Below, piece by piece: positions 42,219 to 49,111 of a stretch of DNA of 49,111 bases. The translations under genes and the position numbers were made by a program. Source of the stretch: Cyclobacteriaceae bacterium (GTDB lineage: Bacteria > Bacteroidota > Bacteroidia > Cytophagales > Cyclobacteriaceae); assembly GCA_029858965.1 (NCBI GenBank), contig JAOUDZ010000027.1, forward strand, positions 1 to 49,111, written 5' to 3'. The notes under the pieces were generated by a model that saw only the letters and a list, made by a program, of their open reading frames with translations, made no database searches and was not told the DNA's origin. Each line of letters opens with the position of its first letter. Position 1 is the first letter of the stretch.

Positions 42219-43238
42219 CTAAAACCATTTCTTTTTCTTAAAGAATATCAGCATTAACATGAAGATCGAAAAAATCACCCCCCAAACAGCATAGTAGCCG
42301 AAATGCCAATCCAGTTCCGGCATGTGGCGAAAGTTCATACCGTAAACACCAACGATAAATGTTAAAGGAATGAAGATCGTAGAAATGATGGTCAGGACTT
42401 TTATCACTTCGTTGAGCTTGGTATTCATCGCATTGATATGAATATCCAGCAGGCTGGAGGTAAGATCTTTATACGTATCCAATGAGTCGATGAGGTGAGC
42501 AACATGGTCATATATATCGGCGTAATACCGGAGATTTTCATCCGAAATAAATTCAGACTCGCCCTTGACAAGTTTGCTTAGTGCTTCGCGCAACGGGTAC
42601 AATGCTTTGCGGAGATATATTAGTTCCTTTTTTAATAGTTGAATGTTATTAAAAATCTTGTTCGATGGATTTTCATAAACATCATCCTCCATCTCCTCTA
42701 TAAGATCTCCGATTCTGTCCAGGACATTGTAATAGTTGTCAACGATTATATCGATGAGCCGATACAGCAGATAATCCCCTTGCTTCTTTCGAACCTTTCC
42801 CAGGTCAAGCGATATCCTGTCCCGAAAACCATCGAACAAATCGCCTTCCTTTTCCTGAAAAGAGATCAGAAAGTTCCTACCCAGTACGAAACTTATTTGC
42901 TCGTAGTCTATTTGCATACCATCAATACGGTAAAGCATCTTGAGGGTAAAGAAAAGATAGTTGTCATACTCTTCTGCTTTGGGCCGCTGATCCGCCAGGA
43001 CGTCTTCCACCAACAACGCATGGAGATTAAAGTGTGCCTGGACCTTGTCAATAATATCCTGATTGGTAAGGCCATCAAGGTTGATCCAGTTTACATGGTC
43101 CGGTTGCAGTTGTGCAATTAGTTCATCCGGATTAAGGCTTACGACCTTATTGTATTTTTCCCTGTTGTACGAGATGAGTTCGAGTATGACATTGGGCTCG
43201 ATGGGAGTGATGTAAGGGGGTGTTCTTCGTTTGCTCAT
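42219..43238 (-). CDS. corA: CorA-family magnesium/cobalt channel
   Basis: The 339-residue protein has a large N-terminal cytoplasmic domain rich in charged helices (about 1-275), including the long stalk helix. Two membrane helices occur at the C-terminus (about 280-300 and 315-333). Between them is GVYGMNF, the GMN selectivity motif of CorA, followed by the periplasmic loop RHMPELDW and a basic end KKKKWF. Length is normal for bacterial CorA. It takes up Mg2+ and can carry Co2+ or Ni2+ in the inner membrane as a homopentamer. The gene ends 34 bases from the convergent CNNM-like gene with no visible terminator between them, and is transcribed towards it. Confidence 0.95.
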   Translation of the reverse strand: MSKRRTPPYITPIEPNVILELISYNREKYNKVVSLNPDELIAQLQPDHVNWINLDGLTNQDIIDKVQAHFNLHALLVEDVLADQRPKAEEYDNYLFFTLKMLYRIDGMQIDYEQISFVLGRNFLISFQEKEGDLFDGFRDRISLDLGKVRKKQGDYLLYRLIDIIVDNYYNVLDRIGDLIEEMEDDVYENPSNKIFNNIQLLKKELIYLRKALYPLREALSKLVKGESEFISDENLRYYADIYDHVAHLIDSLDTYKDLTSSLLDIHINAMNTKLNEVIKVLTIISTIFIPLTFIVGVYGMNFRHMPELDWHFGYYAVWGVIFSIFMLMLIFFKKKKWF

Positions 43239-43468
43239 AATAGTCCGGTGCGGCTTGGCAATTGCTTCAAAAGATAGTCAATTTGCTAAAAAATAAATAT
43301 GTGATGTGAAATGGCTCTTCATTCTGCAAGGAGCCATATGCTTCATTGGCCCTATTTCAAGTCAAGTTTTGGAAGAACGATTGCCTAATTTCGTTCGCCC
43401 ACAACTTGGTACACTAAATCAGGCAAACTTTTCAACAGTTTAGAAATCAATGCGTATTATTGCCCCGT

Positions 43469-44443
43469 ATGCCCTTATTCCTGGAAGATATTAAAGCCCC
43501 CATTGCTACCGAGATGGCAGAATTTGAGCAGAAATTCAGGGCATCTATGCAAACCAGGGTTTTATTGCTCGATAAAATCATGGGGTATATCGTGAAACGC
43601 AAGGGCAAGCAGATGCGCCCCATGTTTGTTTTTCTCAGCGCCGGATTATGTGGTAAAATAAATGAATCGACTTTCAGGGGTGCCTCGCTCATTGAATTGC
43701 TTCATACAGCCACCCTGGTCCACGATGATGTTGTTGACGAAGCAAACTATCGCAGAGGATTCTTTTCCGTTAATGCGCTTTGGAAAAATAAGATAGCGGT
43801 ATTGGTCGGGGATTTTCTCCTCTCGCGTGGATTGATGCTTTCCGTGGAAAACAAGGATTTTGACTTGTTGAGCATTGTTACCAATGCAGTCCGCGAAATG
43901 AGTGAAGGGGAATTATTACAGATTGAAAAGTCCCGAAAGCTTGATATCACTGAGGACGTTTATTATGAAATCATCCGCAAGAAAACTGCATCACTGATTG
44001 CATCTTGCTGTTCGGTTGGTGCCTGCTCGTCAGGGGCTGGCGAAGACATAATCAAGAAAATGCAGCAGTTTGGTGAAAAGATTGGAATGGCTTTTCAGAT
44101 CAAAGACGACTTGTTTGATTATGGTGAGCAGGAAATTGGCAAGCCTTTAGGAATTGACATTAAAGAGAAGAAAATGACGCTGCCGCTCATTTACGCGCTG
44201 TCCAGTGCTGGCTGGCTTGAGAAGAAAAGGATCATTAGGATAGTGAAAAATGAAAGCGGAAAGCCAAAAAAGGTTAAAGAGGTAATAGAATTTGTAAAGA
44301 AGTCAGGAGGTATTGGGTATGCCAATGAGGTCATGAACAAGTTTCATCAGGATGCTTTGCTTATTTTGAAGGACTTTTCCGATTCAGTCTACAAACGGTC
44401 GCTCATAGATCTTGTTCAATTTACCATCGATAGGAATAATTGA
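43469..44443 (+). CDS. Polyprenyl diphosphate synthase (long-chain type)
   Basis: From the ATG at 43469 the product is 324 residues; an in-frame TTG at 43460 would add three. The two aspartate-rich motifs are DDVVD (86-90) and DDLFD (213-217). GKQMRP (47-52) supplies the basic residues for diphosphate binding. Before the first motif the sequence is LLHTATLVHDD, with small residues in the chain-length position, as in long-chain synthases such as IspB. The enzyme should elongate FPP or GPP by successive isopentenyl diphosphate additions to give the side chain of menaquinone. It is cytoplasmic. The exact chain length cannot be read. The gene stands alone, divergent from corA. Confidence 0.93.
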   Translation: MPLFLEDIKAPIATEMAEFEQKFRASMQTRVLLLDKIMGYIVKRKGKQMRPMFVFLSAGLCGKINESTFRGASLIELLHTATLVHDDVVDEANYRRGFFSVNALWKNKIAVLVGDFLLSRGLMLSVENKDFDLLSIVTNAVREMSEGELLQIEKSRKLDITEDVYYEIIRKKTASLIASCCSVGACSSGAGEDIIKKMQQFGEKIGMAFQIKDDLFDYGEQEIGKPLGIDIKEKKMTLPLIYALSSAGWLEKKRIIRIVKNESGKPKKVKEVIEFVKKSGGIGYANEVMNKFHQDALLILKDFSDSVYKRSLIDLVQFTIDRNN

Positions 44444-44532
44444 ATTCGGGGCCAATAGAGAATGTGTCATCTCATATTGGACCTAAGGCCTTCAGCGTCT
44501 GCGTCAGGACAACCAAAGCGGGGTTTTTTCCG

Positions 44533-44563
44533 ATTGTGCTGGCGTGAAGTAATCATGACTTTG
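44533..44563 (+). promoter_or_regulatory. Candidate promoter of the alpha/beta hydrolase gene
   Basis: An ATTG box (44533-44536) is followed after exactly 19 bases by TGACTTTG (44556-44563), 7 of 8 to TAnnTTTG. The -7 box ends 19 bases before the ATG, giving a short leader. Spacing is the optimum for this phylum. Confidence 0.4.
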
Positions 44564-44582
44564 AAGCGGCAAAGATAAATGC

Positions 44583-45488
44583 ATGAATAAAGATCTAAGG
44601 AAAAAGATATCAAGTAATTTGAATACGATCAGGTGGGTAATAGTGCTTGTCGCAATGGGTACATCCATCCCTTCTTTGGGCCAGTCACAAGTAGCCCGGG
44701 AATACAAAGATATTGTTTATGCGAGGGTAGGCGGCAAAAATCTGGTGATGGATATTTTCATACCGGCTAGTCCTTCTATACCACCACTTCTGGTGTGGGT
44801 ACACGGTGGCGCCTGGAGGTCCGGGACCAAAGAGAGCGTCCCGCCAGCATTTATAGGAAACGGTTTTGCTGTAGCGAGCCTGGATTTTCGCCAATCCACA
44901 GAGGCACCTTTCCCCGCGGCAGTTCATGATATAAAAGCGGCCATCCGCTTTCTTCGTGCGAAGGCGCAGGAATATGGTTGCCAGGGCGATCGGATTGTGA
45001 TTGGAGGGGCCTCGTCAGGCGGCCACCTGGCGGCCCTGGTTGGCGTAACAAATGGCAATGCAAAGTTGGAAGGTGACATTGGTGACCATATAGATCAGTC
45101 TTCTAGCGTCCAGGGTATTGTTGATTTCTATGGTGCTTCGAACCTTTTAACAATACTTAATCAATCCACGCCGCATGGATTAAGTGTTCGCAAGCCTGCC
45201 CTTGAATTGTTTCTGGGCACACTTCCGGAAAACGCTGTCGAACTTGCGGAATTAGCCAGTCCCGTTACTCATGTTGACCTAAACGATCCTCCACTGCTGC
45301 TTATTCACGGCGATCAGGATCCCCAGATGCCTATAAATCAGGCTCATGAGCTTGAAGGAAAGTACAGTGAGTTGAATCTGGATGTGTCTTTTGATGTCGT
45401 TCACGGTGGTTTTCATGGTGGTGAAATTTTCTACTCCGGGAAACATCTGGATATAATGTGGGCCTTTTTGCGCCGGATACTGGATTGA
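44583..45488 (+). CDS. Secreted alpha/beta hydrolase (BD-FAE / carboxylesterase-like)
   Basis: The 301-residue protein has a signal peptide (hydrophobic 17-30, cleavage near SLG-Q, 33-34). The mature enzyme is a complete alpha/beta hydrolase: oxyanion motif HGGAW (74-78), nucleophile elbow GASSG with Ser144, acid Asp246 in HGDQDP, and catalytic His278 in GGFHG. HGG plus this triad order is typical of the HSL/BD-FAE-like group, which hydrolyses short-chain esters, including feruloyl or acetyl esters on plant glycans. No carbohydrate-active neighbour is present, so the substrate is open. It should act in the periplasm or outside. The gene is convergent with the 156-residue gene, with a hairpin terminator between them. 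Confidence 0.9.
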   Translation: MNKDLRKKISSNLNTIRWVIVLVAMGTSIPSLGQSQVAREYKDIVYARVGGKNLVMDIFIPASPSIPPLLVWVHGGAWRSGTKESVPPAFIGNGFAVASLDFRQSTEAPFPAAVHDIKAAIRFLRAKAQEYGCQGDRIVIGGASSGGHLAALVGVTNGNAKLEGDIGDHIDQSSSVQGIVDFYGASNLLTILNQSTPHGLSVRKPALELFLGTLPENAVELAELASPVTHVDLNDPPLLLIHGDQDPQMPINQAHELEGKYSELNLDVSFDVVHGGFHGGEIFYSGKHLDIMWAFLRRILD

Positions 45489-45539
45489 GAAGACAGTAGA
45501 CTGCCAGCTAATTAATAAGGGGGTGTGAATATAAAAACC

Positions 45540-45569
45540 AAAAGGCCGCCTGTAAAAAGCAGCCTTTTG
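45540..45569 (+). terminator. Bidirectional terminator between convergent genes
   Basis: AAAAGGC (45540-45546) and GCCTTTT (45562-45568) pair at the base, with an inner GC/GC pair after a C-A mismatch and a 9-base loop. The hairpin has four A before and four T after, so it can work in both directions, 52 bases past the hydrolase stop and 28 bases past the stop of the opposite gene. Confidence 0.65.
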
Positions 45570-45595
45570 TAACCTCACCTAAATGCAATAAAAAT

Positions 45596-46066
45596 CTAAT
45601 GTAATACAACTCTGGATCTACCTGCCTCCAAAACGGCATACTCCTTCCAGCTTTTGTAGGTCTGCGGGTCTAAAGCATCCAGTGCCTTACCTGAATTTTC
45701 AGGGTCAAAATTACCTTCGTTGGCCCACCATTTTTTAGCATTTTCCCGGGCTGATTTTTTGTCAATTGAATCAAATAAATTGATGCATGAATCAGAAATC
45801 ATCCATGGTTTCTCAATACTACTGTATTTTTCAAAGATCAAGCTTCGCATCTGCGTTCCACTTGGCTCTTTTTTAAAATGCATTACCGTATACGACATCG
45901 TTTCAGGCTCCGTCATGACCATATCCCAATATTGCTTTGAAGCTATCACTTGCGAGGTGGTCAGCATGAATCCAAAACCTTCATCAATTGGTTCTTTGGT
46001 AATCGGACACTTCGCTTTGAGCGATGGTTTTTTCTTTTTGCCGAGAATTTTATCAAGAAAGTCCAT
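45596..46066 (-). CDS. Uncharacterised 156-residue cytoplasmic protein
   Basis: I do not recognise this protein. It starts MDFLDKILGKKKK, a short amphipathic and basic N-terminus with no signal peptide. A motif KCPITKEPIDEGFGF occupies about 19-33, and TSQVIASKQYWDMVM follows at 37-51. The middle (about 57-105) has aromatic and charged residues, with Cys94 in SDSC. A tryptophan-rich helical part ends the chain (NAKKWWANEG, YKSWKEYA). CPIT followed by acidic residues hints at a treble-clef-like knuckle, but only one Cys pair candidate (20 and 94) is present, so zinc binding is doubtful. Codon use is like that of its neighbours. It is a single gene. The frame and the terminator after it support that it is real. 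Confidence 0.7.
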   Translation of the reverse strand: MDFLDKILGKKKKPSLKAKCPITKEPIDEGFGFMLTTSQVIASKQYWDMVMTEPETMSYTVMHFKKEPSGTQMRSLIFEKYSSIEKPWMISDSCINLFDSIDKKSARENAKKWWANEGNFDPENSGKALDALDPQTYKSWKEYAVLEAGRSRVVLH

Positions 46067-46216
46067 AATTAAAGATGTTAAGTTCTGTGCTTCTCTCCAT
46101 TAGATACTCGCTATCGGGAGAATAGTTGCATATAAGACTGAAAAAATTGATAAAATGTTACAACAGGCCCTTTGGATACTGTAATAGCCCTTTCCCCTTG
46201 GTGCAGGTATTGTGGA

Positions 46217-46250
46217 GTGTACGATTTTAAACCCGGGTGTGCGATTATAA
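46217..46250. repeat. Short imperfect direct repeat at the TlpA-like gene's 3' end
   Basis: Two copies of GTGTACGATTTTAA-like sequence, at 46217-46230 and 46237-46250, match in 12 of 14 bases. The second overlaps the TlpA-like stop codon. No function is suggested. Confidence 0.3.
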
Positions 46251-47687
46251 CTTGGAGGGAGGTCTAGCTTGCGCTTTTATTTGTTGGTATTTCTCGTACT
46301 GTGTTAAGAACTCGTCCAGCTTTTCTGCCGGCACTTTCTTGGCAATGATCTTTTTCTTCTCGTCCAGGACGTAAAGGGACGGCGTTGTCATGGCATCATA
46401 AAGGTCCTGGTAGGGACCGACATAAGTTCTGGGACCGTTCACCGTGATCCACTTCATGTTCATGTCTTTAATGTAATCGCGCATTTTCGCCATAGAGGTG
46501 TCTGCGCTCACAGCGTACACTTCGAGGTCATATTTTTTCTTGTTGTAGAGCGCAACAAGCTTAGGTGTTTCCACTTTGCAGTGGCTACAATCAGGATCGA
46601 AAATAAAAAGCACTGTGTACTTGTTTTTGATATCATACATAGAACGCGGTTTAAAGTTGGCGTCCTGCATAATTAGGTTAGGTGCCTGTTTGCCAACCAG
46701 GCTTTTACGAAGACGGTCGGCATGATCCTTCAGGTTTTTCAACAATTTATCATTCACCCAAAAATTCATTTCGCCGGTGGCAAAGTACTTGTCATAAATG
46801 TTTACGTAGACTTCATCCAGCCCCATAATTTCCGGCTGCTGATATTTCAGCAGGCAAATCCAGGTAGCGTACTTATAGGTTTCCTGATTCTCTTTTGCCT
46901 TTGCGATGATTATATCAACTGCTTTGGTGATTGAATCAGGGTGAGGGGAATATAGCTTATCCAGGTATTCTGTTATCTTTTCACTGTACATGGGCCTGGG
47001 CATGCAAATGAGTGCAGGATCTGACAGGTTGAAATTATCAAAGAAGTGATTTCGATACCAACGGAGTTGAAAAGTCGAGTCGATGGTACCATCTGATTTT
47101 CTTGGGGGTTCGGGAATTTGAATTACCTGACTGGCTTTAAGAAGCTTTGCGGTAATAGTAGACGGATAGCTGGCAATAATTTCAGATTGGTATGCTATTA
47201 CCTTGTCATTAATTTTAGCGAAAGCTTCACGCGCGGTCTTCTTATTTTCCTCTACCAACGTGCTGTCCTGAATTATTGTGAGCAGGGGTTGGGCTTCCTG
47301 ATGGCGCTCCATGTTGAAAATCATGTTTTCAAAAAAGAGTTTGTTGTCTATATCACCAGTTACCTGCATGTTTCTTACGTAATCTGCCGTGGAGGTAGAC
47401 ATGCTGAATTGCTGGTTTGCACCAACGACCATTTCGAATATTTTGGTTTTGTCCAGTACTAGAAAATAAACGCCCTGGTACGCAAGTGATTTACTGCCAT
47501 TGAAAACAAATTCACCATTGCTGTTCACCCTGGCAGTATCTTTCAGATAAGTACTTTCCCCGTAATAGTTACCCAGGTATATCGTAGTATCTTTCAGGCC
47601 TGTAATTCGAAATTTGATATTGTACCCCTGCTGGGCAAAGCAGCCGGTGGAAATCAATAAACTGAATACAAAGACGGAAATACGCAT
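46245..47687 (-). CDS. TlpA-like thiol-disulfide oxidoreductase with DUF4369/DUF5106 region
   Basis: The 480-residue protein has a signal peptide (cleavage near CFA-Q, 18-19). Residues about 20-115 resemble the DUF4369 beta-domain (YLGNYYGEST, VNSNGEFVF). Residues about 120-330 form a helical DUF5106-like region. The C-terminal thioredoxin-like domain (about 333-470) carries GKQAPNL, the active-site DPDCSHCK with CSHC at 367-370, and TTPSLYVL with the cis-Pro at 436. Such enzymes act in the periplasm, reducing disulfides or serving cytochrome c and envelope-protein biogenesis; the substrate is unknown. It is upstream of the 156-residue gene on the same strand with a 178-base gap, so cotranscription is unsure. 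Divergent from gldA. Confidence 0.88.
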   Translation of the reverse strand: MRISVFVFSLLISTGCFAQQGYNIKFRITGLKDTTIYLGNYYGESTYLKDTARVNSNGEFVFNGSKSLAYQGVYFLVLDKTKIFEMVVGANQQFSMSTSTADYVRNMQVTGDIDNKLFFENMIFNMERHQEAQPLLTIIQDSTLVEENKKTAREAFAKINDKVIAYQSEIIASYPSTITAKLLKASQVIQIPEPPRKSDGTIDSTFQLRWYRNHFFDNFNLSDPALICMPRPMYSEKITEYLDKLYSPHPDSITKAVDIIIAKAKENQETYKYATWICLLKYQQPEIMGLDEVYVNIYDKYFATGEMNFWVNDKLLKNLKDHADRLRKSLVGKQAPNLIMQDANFKPRSMYDIKNKYTVLFIFDPDCSHCKVETPKLVALYNKKKYDLEVYAVSADTSMAKMRDYIKDMNMKWITVNGPRTYVGPYQDLYDAMTTPSLYVLDEKKKIIAKKVPAEKLDEFLTQYEKYQQIKAQARPPSKL

Positions 47688-47863
47688 AATTTTTAATTTC
47701 AGGTTCGAATTACTGCTTGTTATTTTACTGACAATTAATAGGCCTGTCTATTCGTTAGTAACACGCGCTGGCTATTTTGTTCAAACTTTAGACCGCAAAT
47801 TTTCGCGTTTGAAGCTACAAAGCTATAAACTTGAACTTTGATCTGCACAACATCCAGACCAAT

Positions 47864-48802
47864 ATGTCGCTTGAAATAAGGAACCTTACAAAAATATATG
47901 GCCAGCAGAAAGCCTTAAGCGATATCTCATTTAAGGTTAATGAAGGTGAAATTGTAGGTTTTTTGGGGCCAAATGGTGCGGGCAAATCAACTACCATGAA
48001 GATTGCTACCTGTTATTTGCCGCCAACAGCGGGTCAGGTAGCTGTTTGCGGTTTTGATGTGGTGGAACAGCCCATGAAGGTCAAGCAGATTACTGGCTAC
48101 CTGCCAGAGCATAATCCACTCTATCTCGACTTGTATGTACATGAATACCTATCTTTTATTGGCGGGCTGTATGGCTTGAGTGGACAGCGGCTCAGGAAAC
48201 GCGTTGGAGAGATAGTAGAACTTTGTGGACTCGGTCTTGAACAAAACAAGCAGATTGAAGCGCTTTCGAAGGGCTATCGTCAGCGGGTAGGGCTGGCGCA
48301 GGCCCTTATCCATGATCCTGCTGTGCTTATTCTTGACGAACCTACTTCGGGACTTGATCCAAATCAATTGGTCGAAATCCGGAAACTGATCAAAGCAGTG
48401 AGTCATAGCAAGACGGTTATTTTCTCAACACATATTATGCAGGAAGTACAGGCGCTGTGCAAGCGCGTTGTGGTAATCAACAATGGTGAGATTGTTGCTG
48501 ACGATAACCTGGATAGTCTTTTACGGCAGCAGTCAAACACCCTTGCCATTGTTGTGGAGTTTGAGGGGAGTGTTACGATTGACCAATTAAAGCTATTGCC
48601 CGGCGTATCTGATGTGTATCTTGTAGAAGGATTCAAATTTAAGGTCCTGGCAATTGATGGTGCTGATTTGCGCCCTGAGCTCTTTCGCTTTGCGGCGGAT
48701 AATAAACTGTCCCTGATCGGACTGAAACAGGAAGAAAATTCATTGGAAAATATTTTCCGAGAATTGACCACTTCAACGGCGGTCTCAGGGCAAGAAATTT
48801 AA
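47864..48802 (+). CDS. gldA: Gliding-motility ABC transporter ATP-binding subunit GldA
   Basis: The ATG at 47864 starts a 312-residue ABC ATPase (MSLEIRNLTKIYG); the longer TTG frame from 47831 adds 11 non-conserved residues. Walker A is GPNGAGKS at 35-42, the signature is LSKGYRQRV, and Walker B is LILDEPTSGLD, followed by the switch His in FSTHIM. The last ~90 residues form the extra domain of GldA-like subunits. GldA forms an inner-membrane complex with GldF and GldG that is required for gliding in Flavobacterium johnsoniae. Here gldF follows after 27 bases on the same strand. Non-gliding Bacteroidota also keep these genes, so gliding is likely but not proven. Confidence 0.93.
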   Translation: MSLEIRNLTKIYGQQKALSDISFKVNEGEIVGFLGPNGAGKSTTMKIATCYLPPTAGQVAVCGFDVVEQPMKVKQITGYLPEHNPLYLDLYVHEYLSFIGGLYGLSGQRLRKRVGEIVELCGLGLEQNKQIEALSKGYRQRVGLAQALIHDPAVLILDEPTSGLDPNQLVEIRKLIKAVSHSKTVIFSTHIMQEVQALCKRVVVINNGEIVADDNLDSLLRQQSNTLAIVVEFEGSVTIDQLKLLPGVSDVYLVEGFKFKVLAIDGADLRPELFRFAADNKLSLIGLKQEENSLENIFRELTTSTAVSGQEI

Positions 48803-48829
48803 TCTATTTTGCGAACGGTTCCAATCGGT

Positions 48830-49111
48830 ATGCTACACGTACTTTCCAAAGAATTCAGCAGTTTTCTTAATTCACTCATTGCCTATGTAGTGATTGGTGT
48901 CTTTTTGCTGGGAATGGGTTTGTTGATGTGGGTATTTCCGGATACTTCCGTAATGGAATACGGCTATGCAGATATGGATACGCTATTTTCATTAGGTCCA
49001 TATGTATTTATCTTTTTGGTGCCAGCCATTACGATGCGGAGTTTTGCCGAGGAGAAGAAATCAGGGACAATGGAATTGCTGTTTACAAAACCGCTGAGCG
49101 ATTGGGATATC
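48830..49111 (+). CDS. gldF: Gliding-motility ABC transporter permease GldF, N-terminal part (3' end outside window)
   Basis: The first 94 codons are present and the frame is open at the right edge. The start MLHVLSKEFSSFLNSLIAY leads into the first membrane helix (about 16-36). A second hydrophobic segment follows at about 52-69 (LGPYVFIFLVPAIT). Between the next helix positions is SFAEEKKSGTMELL, the conserved coupling segment of ABC-2 permeases (RSFAEE-K-GT-ELL). The full protein is about 240 residues in relatives. It should form the membrane part of the GldAFG complex. It lies 27 bases after gldA, clearly in one operon. Confidence 0.9.
   Translation, partial: MLHVLSKEFSSFLNSLIAYVVIGVFLLGMGLLMWVFPDTSVMEYGYADMDTLFSLGPYVFIFLVPAITMRSFAEEKKSGTMELLFTKPLSDWDI

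Noticed and set aside
1-49111. tRNA, rRNA, CRISPR array, insertion sequence or prophage
   Set aside because: I saw no spaced repeats, transposase, integrase or tRNA-like cloverleaf while reading; a tRNAscan or covariance search was not possible here.

Overview
The window is a 49.1 kb stretch of a Bacteroidota chromosome, most likely from the order Cytophagales. This rests on several sequence features: a SusC/SusD outer-membrane pair, the gliding-motility ABC genes gldA and gldF, long CRTAC1-type FG-GAP/ASPIC proteins, a GIN-domain (DUF2807) protein, weak Shine-Dalgarno signals, and a few upstream boxes that fit the Bacteroidota -7 consensus (TAnnTTTG). The genus is not determined. I recognised no tRNA, rRNA, CRISPR array, insertion sequence or prophage.

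Layout. 1-4.3 kb: tail of an M28-type peptidase, a SMUG2-like uracil-DNA glycosylase, the helicase HrpB and a small ion channel. 4.6-7.8 kb: a patatin phospholipase fused to a BamA-like barrel, convergent with a GIN-domain protein. 8-12.8 kb: two tandem MacB/FtsX-type permeases without a local ATPase. 13.2-17.2 kb: an O-methyltransferase, a LolA-like lipoprotein-sorting protein, and a pair made of a glucosaminidase lipoprotein and a polysaccharide deacetylase. 17.3-20 kb: a probable DinB gene remnant, a cold-shock-domain protein with a basic tail, an unlisted 47-residue gene, a DUF1801 protein and a GNAT acetyltransferase. 20.1-35.2 kb: the most distinctive block, with a vanadium haloperoxidase-type PAP2 enzyme, two ~1,100-residue FG-GAP/ASPIC proteins, an FG-GAP/PQQ-like lipoprotein and a SusD/SusC pair. 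35.5-43.2 kb: cation transport (Kup abutting NDH-2, a Ca/Na-type antiporter, a CNNM/CorC-like protein, CorA) with a coiled-coil lipoprotein between. 43.4-49.1 kb: a polyprenyl diphosphate synthase, an alpha/beta hydrolase, an uncharacterised 156-residue protein, a TlpA-like thioredoxin, gldA and the start of gldF.

How the genes fit together. Most of the window serves the cell envelope. The 20-35 kb block looks like an outer-membrane/extracellular module: SusC/SusD would import a ligand, the large calcium-loop propeller proteins would act at the surface or outside, and the haloperoxidase would perform oxidative halogenation or phosphoryl chemistry in the periplasm or outside. That the whole block is one system is inference, because it lies in three transcription units. 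The 35-43 kb block handles K+, Ca2+/Na+ and Mg2+/Co2+ together with respiratory NADH oxidation.

Start codons were moved inward from the longest open frame wherever a signal peptide, lipobox or conserved family N-terminus pointed to an internal ATG; these choices are stated for each gene.
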